64,000 bases of DNA from JAGVGT01 sp963807225 (GTDB lineage Bacteria > Desulfobacterota > Desulfobulbia > Desulfobulbales > JAGXFP01). Location: contig CAWEAD010000005.1 of assembly GCA_963807225.1 (NCBI GenBank), forward strand, positions 1,240,001 to 1,304,000, written 5' to 3'. The notes under the pieces were generated by a model. The model saw nothing but the letters and a program-made list of their open reading frames with translations, searched no databases and was not told the origin of the DNA. Numbering within the stretch: position 1 is the stretch's first letter; every line of letters begins with the position of its first letter. Positions 1-8,542 of the stretch are shown in pieces. Made by a program: the position numbers and the translations under genes.

Positions 1-438
1 CTGGTCACCCAGGCCGTAAAGTTGCTCGTTGTTTCCGCTTTTGTCGGCGATGATGGCCAGAGCGCGGAGCATGGGTTGGACGGCGATTACCCCTTTAAGG
101 GTCAAGCTCAGGGTAGTGACCGGGACGGAATCAAGCTGTGAGGGTTCAGCCTCGGTGGCTGAACCGATTGCGTTTCCGAAGAGGGAGATCTCCTCACTGG
201 TGCGGGAGTGCCCCTGGAGTCGGGTGGTTTTTGGCGTCCTCCGTTCGGGAATCACGGTCGTTGAACGGGCCGGTTGCTTGATAAGCAAAGGAACTGCCAG
301 CTGCCAGGTAAGGTTGGCCCCGGTCCTGGCTATCAGAATGGCCAGAAGCAGGGTTACGGAAAACCGCAGCAGGCTTTCTCCCTTGCCGGCCATAGGCAGC
401 CTGGCCAGGAGGACTTTTATCGAGTCAGTTTCGAGCAT
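1..438 (-). CDS. gspC: Type II secretion protein GspC, N-terminal part (runs off the left edge)
   Basis: The reading frame starts at an ATG at 436-438 and stays open to base 1, giving 146 codons of an incomplete protein. An upstream in-frame TAA at 463-465 fixes the ATG. The order is that of GspC/PulC: a short cytoplasmic segment, one hydrophobic membrane segment around residues 24-42 (FSVTLLLAILIARTG), a proline- and threonine-rich linker, then the start of the homology region. That region carries the family-typical stretch LTLKGVIAVQPMLRALAII and then EQLYGLGDQ. GspC is an inner-membrane clamp that contacts the GspD secretin in the periplasm. There is no obvious Shine-Dalgarno sequence. The rest of a gsp operon would lie to the left, outside the window. 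Confidence 0.8.
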   Translation of the reverse strand, partial: MLETDSIKVLLARLPMAGKGESLLRFSVTLLLAILIARTGANLTWQLAVPLLIKQPARSTTVIPERRTPKTTRLQGHSRTSEEISLFGNAIGSATEAEPSQLDSVPVTTLSLTLKGVIAVQPMLRALAIIADKSGNNEQLYGLGDQ

Positions 439-550
439 CGGGAGTTGGGAGTGGATGCCAAGTTAAGAGAAAAATAAAATGATAATAACCTAATCTCACC
501 ATTTATCCAACTATACCTGAAAATAAGGGCTGGCTATCATCTGTCGGCGG

Positions 551-577
551 AAATAAAAAACGCCCCGAAAGAGGGCG
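551..577 (-). terminator. Rho-independent terminator for the minus-strand gene at 608-964
   Basis: Read on the minus strand, a 5-bp GC stem (CGCCC/GGGCG at 561-565 and 573-577, loop of 7) is followed by a T-rich tract at 552-560. It sits 31 bases past the stop codon of the acidic protein gene. Confidence 0.6.
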
Positions 578-607
578 CGAACGTCTGGCTATCGGTGCTC
601 GACAGGA

Positions 608-964
608 TCATATATCGTCATCGTCATCCTCGAGCTCATCGATTTCTTCATCTTCGTCATCCAGCTCATCGGCAGGCTGTTCTTCTTCATCTTCTTGGTT
701 GTCGCCACTCTGCAGAGACGAATCTTCATCCTCAGCATAGTCCGCGCTTTCTTCCTGGGGAACAGCCTTGGGAATTTTGGTGGGGGGCAGGATCAAGTCG
801 ACGATTTTTTTGACCTCTGCTTCGACGGTGGGATCACTCAGGCAAATTGGGCAACCAGCCAGGTGGGTGCGCATGAAATCGGCCATGCGCGCTGGGGCCA
901 GCGCTTCGTCCTTGACCTGAATGTACCAGTTTTTGATGAGCTTTGTAAGGCGCTCGCATTTCAT
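608..964 (-). CDS. Small hypothetical protein with a CxxC motif and a very acidic tail
   Basis: This 118-residue protein has a strong GGAGAG ribosome binding site eight bases before its ATG (site at about 974-979) and its own terminator, so it is likely a real gene. The first 60 residues look folded (KLIKNWYIQVKDEALAPARM) and carry one Cys-pair motif, GCPICLSDP. The tail from about residue 70 is almost all Asp, Glu, Ser and Gln and ends in a run of Asp. No signal peptide or membrane segment is visible. The acidic tail could bind basic proteins or metal, but that is only a guess. I do not recognise the family. It resembles short proteins often left as conserved hypotheticals in deltaproteobacteria. 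Confidence 0.6.
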   Translation of the reverse strand: MKCERLTKLIKNWYIQVKDEALAPARMADFMRTHLAGCPICLSDPTVEAEVKKIVDLILPPTKIPKAVPQEESADYAEDEDSSLQSGDNQEDEEEQPADELDDEDEEIDELEDDDDDI

Positions 965-1196
965 AAATCATGCTCTCCTGAGCGGGTTGTTCGGTTTCCA
1001 GCCGGAAACTTTTAAGAGCCCCGGCCCATTGGACCGGACCTGACTGATCGGGTCGGCAGGCGGCCTGATTTGATTGGATAATAAATTAATCGGTTTTTCT
1101 ATTTCAATTGAAATTCTCTGTAAAGTTAATTCTTTCCTGATGTTCTCGAAAATGGTTGTCACCTCTGGGGGGGGACATTATCATAGCGGTGCGGAT

Positions 1197-1294
1197 GGAA
1201 GTGGAAAGGGCGCTGGTGGCTCTCCCGGACTTCAAATCCGGTGTACCGGGTTAACAGCCTGGTAGGTGGGTTCGATTCCCATGCACTTCCGCCA
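1197..1294 (+). tRNA. selC: tRNA-Sec (selenocysteine, anticodon TCA)
   Basis: The transcript starts GGAAGTG and ends CACTTCC plus G-CCA, forming a long acceptor stem. The anticodon arm CCGGA/TCCGG encloses the loop CTTCAAA, so the anticodon is TCA. A long variable arm of 7 bp (TACCGGG/CCTGGTA) and the T arm with TTCGATT follow. This combination (about 98 nt, extended acceptor plus T-stem, long extra arm, UGA-reading anticodon) is diagnostic of selenocysteine tRNA. The eighth acceptor pair appears as G-G, so the 13-bp acceptor/T coaxial stem may have one mismatch. CCA is encoded. No selA, selB, selD or recognisable selenoprotein gene was found in this window. Confidence 0.95.
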
Positions 1295-1330
1295 AATTCA
1301 ATTAAGTATTAAGAATTAAAAATAAAAAGG

Positions 1331-1366
1331 AAAGGGTGACAGTGGCCAGCACTGTCGCCCTTTTCT
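1331..1366 (+). terminator. Rho-independent terminator after tRNA-Sec
   Basis: A 14-bp stem with one G-T pair (AAAGGGTGACAGTG against CACTGTCGCCCTTT) and a five-base loop is followed by a short T-rich stretch. It begins 37 bases after the tRNA 3' end. A-rich sequence on the other side could let it work in the minus direction for glyQ as well. Confidence 0.8.
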
Positions 1367-1421
1367 ATTTCTGCCGCCGGCGGGAGGTGTTCCACCATTA
1401 TTAATTATGCATTCTTAATTC

Positions 1422-2288
1422 TTACTTTAAAAGTGGATGACCGAGGGCCTCCCGCTGTTGGACATATTGCCCCGCCACCTTGCGGGCGATGTTTCTGATC
1501 CGGCCGATGAAACGGGTACGCTCGGATACGCTGATCGCCTTGCGGGCATCCAGCAGGTTGAAGGTGTGGGAGCATTTCAGGCAGTAGTCGTAGGCCGGCA
1601 GGATCAGGTTCAGGTCCAGCAGCCGGTGCGCCTCGCTCTCACAGTTGTCGAACAGCGAAAAGAGGAACTCGACGTTGGCCGCCTCGAAATTGAAGGTGGA
1701 AAATTCCACCTCGGCCTGGTGGAAGATGTCGCCGTACTTGATTTGTTCGTTCCAGTCGATCTGGTAAACGCTGTCCACCTTCTGCAGGTACATGGCGATC
1801 CGTTCCAGGCCATAGGTGACCTCGACGGTGACCGGGTGCAGTTCCAGGCTGCCGGCGTGCTGGAAATAGGTGAACTGGGTAATCTCCATGCCGTCCAGCC
1901 AGACCTCCCAGCCCAGGCCCGAAGCACCGAGGGTGGGGGATTCCCAGTCGTCCTCGACGAAACGGACATCGTGTTCCAGCAGATCAAGGCCGAAGCGGGT
2001 CAGGCTTTCCAGGTAAAGGTCCTGAATATTGTCCGGAGAAGGTTTGATGATCACCTGGTACTGGTAGTAATGCTGGAGCCGGTTGGGGTTTTCTCCGTAA
2101 CGCCCGTCGGTGGGGCGACGGGAGGGCTGGACATAGGAGGTGCGCCATGGTTCCGGCCCCAGGGCCCGCAGCAGGGTGGCCGGATGGAAGGTGCCGGCCC
2201 CTACCTCCATGTCGTAAGGCTGCTGGACTATGCACCCCTGGGCGGCCCAGAAGCGGTTTAACTCCATGATAATTTCCTGAAAGTACAT
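1422..2288 (-). CDS. glyQ: Glycyl-tRNA synthetase alpha subunit
   Basis: This 288-residue protein is full length for the alpha chain of the bacterial alpha2-beta2 class II glycyl-tRNA synthetase, which charges tRNA-Gly with glycine in the cytoplasm. Family signatures are visible: FWAAQGCIVQQPYD near the N terminus, then GAGTFHPATLLRALGPEPW, the motif-2-like RPTDGRYGENPNRLQHYYQ, and the C-terminal ARKAISVSERTRFIGRIR. The start MYFQEIIMELNRFW matches the usual GlyQ beginning. The enzyme needs the beta subunit GlyS, whose gene normally follows glyQ directly. Here the next gene downstream is the oppositely oriented tRNA-Sec, so glyS must lie elsewhere. AT-rich stretches at 1296-1330 and 1396-1425 separate the two. 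Confidence 0.97.
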   Translation of the reverse strand: MYFQEIIMELNRFWAAQGCIVQQPYDMEVGAGTFHPATLLRALGPEPWRTSYVQPSRRPTDGRYGENPNRLQHYYQYQVIIKPSPDNIQDLYLESLTRFGLDLLEHDVRFVEDDWESPTLGASGLGWEVWLDGMEITQFTYFQHAGSLELHPVTVEVTYGLERIAMYLQKVDSVYQIDWNEQIKYGDIFHQAEVEFSTFNFEAANVEFLFSLFDNCESEAHRLLDLNLILPAYDYCLKCSHTFNLLDARKAISVSERTRFIGRIRNIARKVAGQYVQQREALGHPLLK

Positions 2289-2575
2289 GCAGCCTCCTAA
2301 TAGATGATGGCCCTGGCAGTACGTTTAAAAAGCACCGGCAAGCCATTGCGAGAAATGTTTCTGCGCCGAAACAATCTGTAACACCTGGTTCCGTAAAGAT
2401 CAGATCGTTTCGCGGAGTTTATGCCCTCTGGGTGCTCGCAAAGACGGAAGTCAAAATGTCTCGACGGATAGCCGGTCGCGAAGAAGGTACATATTTACCA
2501 CAGAGCCTTGCATAGGCAACAGTTTTTTCCGGTGATCCGGCCAGTTAAGGGAAGGAGATGAGGGGCAAATAAAGG

Positions 2576-2610
2576 TTGACATGTCGAAATATCCAGATGT
2601 ATAGATGTCT
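2576..2610 (+). promoter_or_regulatory. Sigma-70-type promoter with overlapping repeats upstream of the ArsR-type gene
   Basis: TTGACA at 2576-2581 and TATAGA at 2600-2605 are separated by 18 bases, close to the sigma-70 consensus. The GAGGAAGG ribosome binding site at 2617-2624 follows closely. Overlapping the promoter are the palindrome GACATGTC (2578-2585) and a direct repeat AGATGT at 2595-2600 and 2603-2608. That layout would suit autorepression by the encoded HTH protein. The operator role is inferred. Confidence 0.5.
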
Positions 2611-2632
2611 AATCATGAGGAAGGTTGAAATA

Positions 2633-2920
2633 ATGGACAACGGCGCTCTGGAGATGGCGGCGGAATGTCTGCGAACCATTGCCCATCCCTGCCGGCTCAG
2701 GATGATTCACATTCTGTTGCAACAGGAATGTTCGGTGGGCGAACTGGCCGAGTTCTGCAGCATTCCCAGCCATATGGCCTCGGAGCACCTGCGGCTCCTC
2801 AGGGATCGCGGCCTGCTGGGGAGTCGCCGCGAGGGCCGCAAGATCTTCTACAATGTGGCCGAGCCTGCCCTGGCCAACATCATGGACTGCGTCGGCAAGA
2901 AATTTATCTGCAAAGAATAA
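2633..2920 (+). CDS. ArsR-family winged-helix transcriptional regulator
   Basis: This is a 95-residue single-domain winged helix-turn-helix protein. The ATG at 2633 is preferred because GAGGAAGG lies eight bases upstream. A longer frame to 2576 would start inside the promoter. Recognisable ArsR features are the helix-1 segment CLRTIAHPCRLRMIHILL, the recognition helix region IPSHMASEHLRLLRDRGLL, and the wing GRKIFYNVAEP. Four cysteines sit in the first half (AEC, HPC, QEC, EFC), a possible metal- or redox-sensing set. The classical ELCVCDL arsenic motif is not present, since the equivalent position reads ECSVGELAEFC. It precedes a porin gene on the same strand and may control it. Confidence 0.85.
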   Translation: MDNGALEMAAECLRTIAHPCRLRMIHILLQQECSVGELAEFCSIPSHMASEHLRLLRDRGLLGSRREGRKIFYNVAEPALANIMDCVGKKFICKE

Positions 2921-3130
2921 TGATGGAATTTTAGCTTTGATATGAGTCATAATTTCCCAAAAAGCGTAAGTAGCAGGTCTGGTCTTCGGTGCAGGCCTCT
3001 TCTGAAGACTGGCTGGATTTAAGGATACAGTGGATATTGCCGCTGGATCGGCGGCTCTTTAGACAGGAAGCAAGGCAGGGCTCTCGGCGAGCCTTGTTAA
3101 GAAGTCCCATCAACAGCAAGGAGAGAGACG

Positions 3131-5060
3131 ATGTTTAAGAAATTTACCACACTGATGCTGGTGGGCCTGGTAGCCCTGCCGGCGATGGCCCGGGTGGCCC
3201 GGGCGGACGACCTGGAAGACCGGGTCTCGGCCCTGGAAGAAAAGTCCGAGAGTTGGGATTTGTCCTCCCGGATTCAATGGTCCGGCGATTTCCGCTTCCG
3301 GGCCGACTACCTGACCGCCGACACACCCAGTTTCTATAGCGCATTAAGTGTGGCCAGAGGCACCGAGTGGTTTACCGATCCTGGTGTGCTTGCATCTCCC
3401 TGGCGCTGGTGGTTATACGATCGACGATAATGTCCATACGATCAATTGGGGTCCGATGGCGGCAGCAAATGTCGGTACCGGAAACATGATTTACGGGTTT
3501 TTCCTGCAGCAAGGCGCCCCGGCTCTGCAAGCCGCAGGTGGAGCCGGCGCCCTCATGGGTTACGTCCTCTATGGTGATCCGACTGCGGTCACGGTGTCGG
3601 ATCCAGGAGGTACTGGACCTGGAACTGCTGCAGTTACTGTTAATGGTACTCCTACCGAATTGTCGGCGGCTGAAAAAGCACATAATCTTGTCAATATCAT
3701 GAAGGGACTCTCTCCCTTGGGTCTGCCGGCTTTTACCGAGGCGCAGAGGGCTGCCCTGTTTGCTGGCATGGGTTATGGCACCGACCCGGCCGACACCTAC
3801 AAGAACGACACTATCTATACCAACCGCCTGCGCTTGAACATGCGGGTCAAGGCCATGGAAAACCTGGAGTTCAAGGCTCGGCTGGCCTTCTACAAGATCT
3901 GGGGCATGCAGAACGATGCCGTAGACTACAGCTATAACAACGGCAATGGCGGCGGGCCCTTCATGCTCAGCTCGCTGGCCTTCGACGGCACCTCTGGCCG
4001 GCAGCCCAAAGACAATCTTCTGCTGGTGGACCGGGCCTTCATGAACTGGAACAACATCGGCGGCATGCCGATCTGGTTCTCCATCGGCCGACGGCCGGTG
4101 ACCGACGGGCCTCCCGCCCAGCTGCGGATGGGTACCGGCGAGAAAATGGCCACCCCGATCGAATACATGGACTACCCCTTTGACGGCGCTTCCCTGGGTT
4201 ATGCCTACCGGAACCTCTTCGGTATCCCCGACGCCCCCGGCCGGATTCGGCTCTGCTACGGACGAGGCTTCGAGGCCGGTCCCACCACTGATGACAACGG
4301 CCTGAACGACGTCGATTTCGGCGGCATCAGCTGGGATGTCTACTCCAAGGGCGACCGCTTCTTCAACTTCCAGTCTTTCGGCGCCTTCAATATGTTCAAC
4401 GTGCCGGATAACGTCACCTTCGTCAATCCCATTGAGTTTGCGGTCTGGGAGGATGACAATACCCAGTACAATCCTCTTGATCCCAACATGGATCTCCAGT
4501 TGAACCGAGCCAATCTGGGCGACATCTTCCATACCTCGGCGGTGTACATGAGCAAGATCCAGGATCTGAATTACTTCCTCACCGGCGGCTGGAGCCACAC
4601 CAAGGCCCGGGGCATGGACGAATTGGGCACCAGCTTGCTGGGTTCCTGGTGGGAGGAGCCGACCGACCGGGATGGCTACTCCGTCTACCTTGGCGTGCGC
4701 TATGATCTGGACGACCTGGGCCTGAAGCTGGGCGCCGAGTACAACTGGGGTTCCGAGTACTGGATTTCCTTCACCCCGGGGCATGACGACCTGTACGCCT
4801 CCAAACTGGCCACCCGCGGCAGTGTATTCGAGCTGTACACCATTTATGATATCCCGGCCGGCGAGGCAATTTCCCAGTACTCCAAGGCCTTCATCCGCCT
4901 TGGCTATCAGCACTACAACTATGAGTACACCGGTTCCGGCTTCTGGCTTGGCGCCCCGCAGAAGATCGACGACCTGGCCAACGACCCTCTCGCTGCCCAG
5001 TTCTATGTGCCGGTTGATACCCAGGACCAGGTCTATCTGACCATGGAAGCCTGGTTCTAA
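3131..5060 (+). pseudogene. DUF3373-type outer-membrane porin, interrupted by one frameshift
   Basis: The first frame (3131-3430) encodes a signal peptide (MFKKFTTLMLVGLVALPAM, cleavage near ARA-DD). A short coiled coil follows (DDLEDRVSALEEKSESW) and then the first barrel strand (WSGDFRFRADYL). The second frame (open from before 3400 to 5060) carries the remaining 550 residues, with alternating strand patterns and a terminal aromatic residue (VYLTMEAWF), as in outer-membrane barrels. Joining the frames at about 3398-3400 by removing one C from CCC gives a smooth protein (GVLASP then GAGGYTIDDN). The composition resembles the DUF3373 family of deltaproteobacteria, but this is recognition by eye. 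AAGGAGAG precedes the start. A single base separates it from an intact gene of about 640 codons, so a sequence error is possible. Confidence 0.8.
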
Positions 5061-5100
5061 CGAGGCAGTAAGCAGTAATCCTTCTTCATCCTTGGCAGGG

Positions 5101-5136
5101 GGGCGGTCCGGGCAACCGGGCCGCCCTTTTGTTTTT
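5101..5136 (+). terminator. Rho-independent terminator after the porin gene
   Basis: A 10-bp GC-rich stem (GGGCGGTCCG at 5101-5110, CGGGCCGCCC at 5117-5126, one T-G pair) is followed by TTTTGTTTTTT. Confidence 0.85.
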
Positions 5137-5371
5137 TGTGCGTCCGGATGATCTTGCCATCGGGCCGTTGATATGTCATATTTTTCCCGATTACATTCTC
5201 AGAAATTTGACTGAACATTGCGTTGAACAGGCAAAGTGATAACCAACCTAGGCGAGGCGAGCCATTCCGGCCTGACCGCATGGTTATACAAACAAGCCCA
5301 TGCGGTACATCCCTGAAGTTTTTCAACGGCTGAAAACCGGTAAATTAGTAAAACAAGATGAGGTGATCGAG

Positions 5372-5935
5372 ATGATCGGACGTTTGATGGCGCTGGTAGT
5401 CGTATTGTTATTGTCGGCAAGCGTAGCGCAGGCCGGCAGTCTGGCGATATCCTTCAATGATCTGAGCGCGCAACTGGCCTTCGAACAAGCGGTAACTGAA
5501 GATGCCTGGGGGCGATCGGTCGTAGGGGTACGTGGTCTGTACAATGATCGCAAGGATACCGAACTGCTATCGGGTGGACTCAATGTCATGGGCGGCATCG
5601 AGGGTACCGGCCTGGAATTGGGAGCCGGGGTACGCGGTTACTATGTCGATAGCGACGGTGATGACATCTTGAGCGGCGGTCTGGGAGGCTTGGTCCGCTT
5701 TGTTCCGCCCGGATTCAGCAGAGCCAGCCTCAGTGGCAGTGTTTTTTACTGTCCAAAGGTATTCACCGCCCTGGACGGCGAGCGAATGTGGGAAACGGAA
5801 GTGGCGGCTTCATTTGAGATCGTACCCAGGGCCAATATTTTTCTCTCCTACACCACGATCAAGGCAAAGATCGAAGACCGGGGCGATCGGACCCTGGACG
5901 ACTCCCTGCGGGGCGGCCTGATCCTTAGTTTCTAA
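5372..5935 (+). CDS. YfaZ-like outer-membrane protein
   Basis: The ATG at 5372 has AGGTGA five bases upstream and opens directly into a signal peptide (MIGRLMALVVVLLLSASVAQA), so it is preferred over the in-frame start at 5300. The mature 167 residues read as short alternating beta strands separated by Gly/Asp turns (GLELGAGVRGYYVDSDGDD) and end in GLILSF with a terminal Phe, typical of a small outer-membrane barrel. The pattern fits the YfaZ family, whose function is unknown. The gene stands alone between the porin terminator and pgeF, on the same strand as both. Confidence 0.65.
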   Translation: MIGRLMALVVVLLLSASVAQAGSLAISFNDLSAQLAFEQAVTEDAWGRSVVGVRGLYNDRKDTELLSGGLNVMGGIEGTGLELGAGVRGYYVDSDGDDILSGGLGGLVRFVPPGFSRASLSGSVFYCPKVFTALDGERMWETEVAASFEIVPRANIFLSYTTIKAKIEDRGDRTLDDSLRGGLILSF

Positions 5936-5964
5936 AGACGCTGATTGAACCTGTTTGCCTGGTT

Positions 5965-6732
5965 ATGTCTATTCTGCTGCCCTGCCGCTCGGGAAACTTG
6001 GTTTTTTTTCGATTCCCGACCTTGACGAACGACAATTTGCAACACGGGGTCTTTAACCGACAGGGTGGGGTGAGCTCACCACCATACGACTCGATGAACG
6101 TCAGCTTCGGCGTCGGTGACGACCCGCTTCAGGTGCGTCGGAACCGGGCGAAGATCAAAGAGGCTCTGGGGATAGACACCCTGATTTCGGCTCGTCAGGT
6201 TCATGGAGATCGGGTCCTGGTGGTTGACGCCGGGATGAAGGAAGATTTCGAAGCGGAAGGTTATGACGCCCTGGTTACCAGAGATAACTCCGGCCTGATG
6301 ATTCAGCAGGCCGATTGCCAGGCGGTGATCATCTTCGATCCTGAAACTCCGGCCGTGGGTTTGGCCCATGTGGGTTGGCGCGGGAGTGTGGCAGGTATTG
6401 TAAGGTCTACGGTTTTAACCATGGCTTCCGTTTTCGGTTCCACTCCGGCTCAACTTCGAGCCGCCATCAGCCCTTCCTTGGGGCCTTGCTGCGCCGAGTT
6501 TAGAGATTTCCGCCGCGATTTGCCACTCTGGATGCATGGATTTCAGGTGCGTCCCAACTACTTCGATTTTCCGGCGATCACCATCCACCAGTTACAGCAA
6601 GCTGGTTTGCTCAGGGAAAATATCAGCAGTTCCCGGGTTTGCACGCGGTGCAATCCCGACTATTTTTCTTATCGTCGCTCCGTGGTTACCGGTCGCTTTG
6701 CCACCCTGGTCACTCTCTCCGGCCGGGCATAG
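5965..6732 (+). CDS. pgeF: Multicopper-oxidase-like purine nucleoside phosphorylase (PgeF/YfiH family)
   Basis: This 255-residue cytosolic protein matches the PgeF/YlmD/YfiH (Cu-oxidase_4) family. Members cleave purine nucleosides with phosphate, deaminate adenosine, and in some species edit peptidoglycan precursors. Conserved metal-site motifs are present: ARQVHGDRV, QQADCQAVIIFD, LAHVGWRGSVAGIV and SLGPCCAEF. The final part shows the Cys-containing region CTRCNPDYFSYRR. No strong Shine-Dalgarno sequence precedes the ATG at 5965. rsmB begins some 50 bases after the stop on the same strand, so the two are probably co-transcribed. Confidence 0.9.
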   Translation: MSILLPCRSGNLVFFRFPTLTNDNLQHGVFNRQGGVSSPPYDSMNVSFGVGDDPLQVRRNRAKIKEALGIDTLISARQVHGDRVLVVDAGMKEDFEAEGYDALVTRDNSGLMIQQADCQAVIIFDPETPAVGLAHVGWRGSVAGIVRSTVLTMASVFGSTPAQLRAAISPSLGPCCAEFRDFRRDLPLWMHGFQVRPNYFDFPAITIHQLQQAGLLRENISSSRVCTRCNPDYFSYRRSVVTGRFATLVTLSGRA

Positions 6733-6779
6733 CCGGTCTGGCTGCCCTAAATTTCCCTGTCGAGGTATATCCGTTGCAG

Positions 6780-8177
6780 ATGGGAGACAATCCCCGGCGT
6801 CGGGCCGTGCAGATCCTGATCCGCTGGGAAAAACAGGGACTGCCCCTGGACCTGGTCATGACCGAGGAGTTGGGTCAGCCCTTCGCCGATCCGCGCGATT
6901 CTCAGTTCTGCCGGGCTCTGGTCTTTGGGGTGGTGCGCTGGCGGGGTTATCTGGACGCACTTCTGGGCAAGTATTCCAGCCATCCGCTGGCCAAAATGAA
7001 GCCGCTGACCCTGCAGGCCTTGCGTTGTGGACTATTCCAGTTGCTGGGCATGGATCGGGTGCCGGCTTCGGCCGCCATCAACGAGACTGTTAACCTCTTG
7101 AAGGAAACAGGGCAGCCGCGCTGGTTGACCGGATTTGTTAATGGCATTCTACGCCATTGCAGCCGCGACTTGGTGCTTTTGCCAAAACTCGGGGCTGCAC
7201 CGGCACTTCATCCCGATTGGCCGGTATCTGAATTGTTAAGCCACCCGAACTGGCTTTATGCACGCTGGGTCGAACGCTATGGCTCCAAATTGGCCGAAGA
7301 AATCTGCCGGGCTGATAATACCGAGGCGGGGCTGAGCCTGCGAGTTACGGCTGGCAACGAGCGTGATGCTCTACTGGCCCGTTTGCAGGAAGTCGGGATT
7401 GCGGCGGAGGTCGGGAAGTTCGCCCCGTCAGCGCTCCGGCTGCCGGATTATCGTGGGGCGGTTGTGGCGTTGCCCGGATACCGGGAAGGGCTTTTTCAAA
7501 TACAGGATGAGGCGGCTCAGCTGATCAGCTTGATCATGGGACCGCTGGGAAAAGGCCGCTATCTTGATGCCTGCGCCGGTCTGGGCGGCAAGACCACTCA
7601 TCTGGCCGAGTTGCTCCTTGAAGGAGGGCGGCTGGTTGCCGTTGAACCGGAGCCACGGCGCCTGACCCTCCTGGGTGAGAATCTCCAGCGCCTGGGTTTG
7701 GCCGGCAGAGTCGATATTTTTGCCGGGACCCTGGAGCAATTGGCCGGGCAGGGTGACCAAGTGTATCAGGGTATTCTGGTTGATGCTCCTTGTTCCGGAT
7801 TGGGGGTGATTCGGCGTCATCCGGACATTCGTTGGAATCGACAGGAATCCGATCTCAGCCGTTATCAGATAGGTCAGTTGGCCCTGCTGCGTGAGGCGGC
7901 CGCCATGCTGGCCCCGGGTGGAATCCTGGTTTATGCCACCTGCAGCCTGGAGCCGGAGGAGAATGAGCAGGTAATCGAGCGTTTCCTGGCTGGGCAGGCG
8001 GATCTGGAAACTGAGAGTTGCCTGGATTTTATCCCCGCCTCGGCAAGGGAACTGGTCGCGCCGACTGGTTATTTCAAGTCCGGCCGGATCAAGGCGTTGA
8101 CGGTTTCTTTGCCGCCCGCCTGCGAAAAAAGGGATGAGAGCATTGTCGCCAAATTTGAAAGGTGTATGGAGAGATAG
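6780..8177 (+). CDS. rsmB: 16S rRNA (cytosine-967-C5)-methyltransferase RsmB
   Basis: RsmB methylates C967 of 16S rRNA with S-adenosylmethionine. The N-terminal 130 residues form the NusB-like RNA-binding domain (NPRRRAVQILIRWEKQG, then SAAINETVNLLK and FVNGILRH). The C-terminal Rossmann methyltransferase carries the SAM motif DACAGLGGKTTHLAELL, the PCS motif VDAPCSGLGVIRRHPDIRW and the catalytic cysteine motif YATCSLEPEENEQ. I use the ATG at 6780. A TTG at 6774 is better spaced from GAGG at 6762-6765 and may be the true start. A much longer in-frame extension reaches back into pgeF and is unlikely. Confidence 0.95.
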   Translation: MGDNPRRRAVQILIRWEKQGLPLDLVMTEELGQPFADPRDSQFCRALVFGVVRWRGYLDALLGKYSSHPLAKMKPLTLQALRCGLFQLLGMDRVPASAAINETVNLLKETGQPRWLTGFVNGILRHCSRDLVLLPKLGAAPALHPDWPVSELLSHPNWLYARWVERYGSKLAEEICRADNTEAGLSLRVTAGNERDALLARLQEVGIAAEVGKFAPSALRLPDYRGAVVALPGYREGLFQIQDEAAQLISLIMGPLGKGRYLDACAGLGGKTTHLAELLLEGGRLVAVEPEPRRLTLLGENLQRLGLAGRVDIFAGTLEQLAGQGDQVYQGILVDAPCSGLGVIRRHPDIRWNRQESDLSRYQIGQLALLREAAAMLAPGGILVYATCSLEPEENEQVIERFLAGQADLETESCLDFIPASARELVAPTGYFKSGRIKALTVSLPPACEKRDESIVAKFERCMER

Positions 8178-8542
8178 TTGACCGGGGAAAGATGAAGAGA
8201 GATCCTGTTTACTTCATGGCAGAAAGAAACAAGACGAAGCAGGTTAGCGGCAAAGAAAAGAGTTATTCAACGGACTGGAAAGAGTATTTTTCTTTAAAAT
8301 ACTTAAGGTATTGATCTCCTGGTGGCCGATTTGGTGACAGTGGAAGGCAAGATGATCTATCGGTTCGGGAAGAAATTTTTTAAACCCTGGTGCTGAACTC
8401 TTTGCTGGTCGGCAGTGAAAAGCCGGACCTTGGTGTCATTTTTGCTGAATCCTCGTTCAATAAGGTGATTCGGCTATTCTTAAATGTGATACGAAAATTA
8501 AAAAATCACCGACTTGCTGCGTATAAAACTGGTTAAGATCAA
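8178..8542. other. 365-base intergenic stretch before uvrA
   Basis: No supported gene. A 40-codon frame runs from the ATG at 8192 to a TGA at about 8314. It is rich in Lys and Tyr and has a weak upstream AAGATGAAGAG, and nothing about it is recognisable. AT-rich sequence at 8475-8510 is a plausible place for the uvrA promoter, but I see no clear -35/-10 pair or SOS box. Confidence 0.4.

Noticed and set aside
968..1162. 64-codon minus-strand frame upstream of the acidic protein gene
   Set aside because: No ribosome binding site and no family-like sequence. It covers the AT-rich leader before the acidic protein gene.
1437..2261. Long plus-strand frame opposite glyQ
   Set aside because: Shadow of a GC-rich gene; composition is random-like and glyQ on the other strand is certain.
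3372..4913. 513-codon minus-strand frame opposite the porin
   Set aside because: Antisense frame over a well-supported porin, rich in Val, Gly and His, with no domain recognised.
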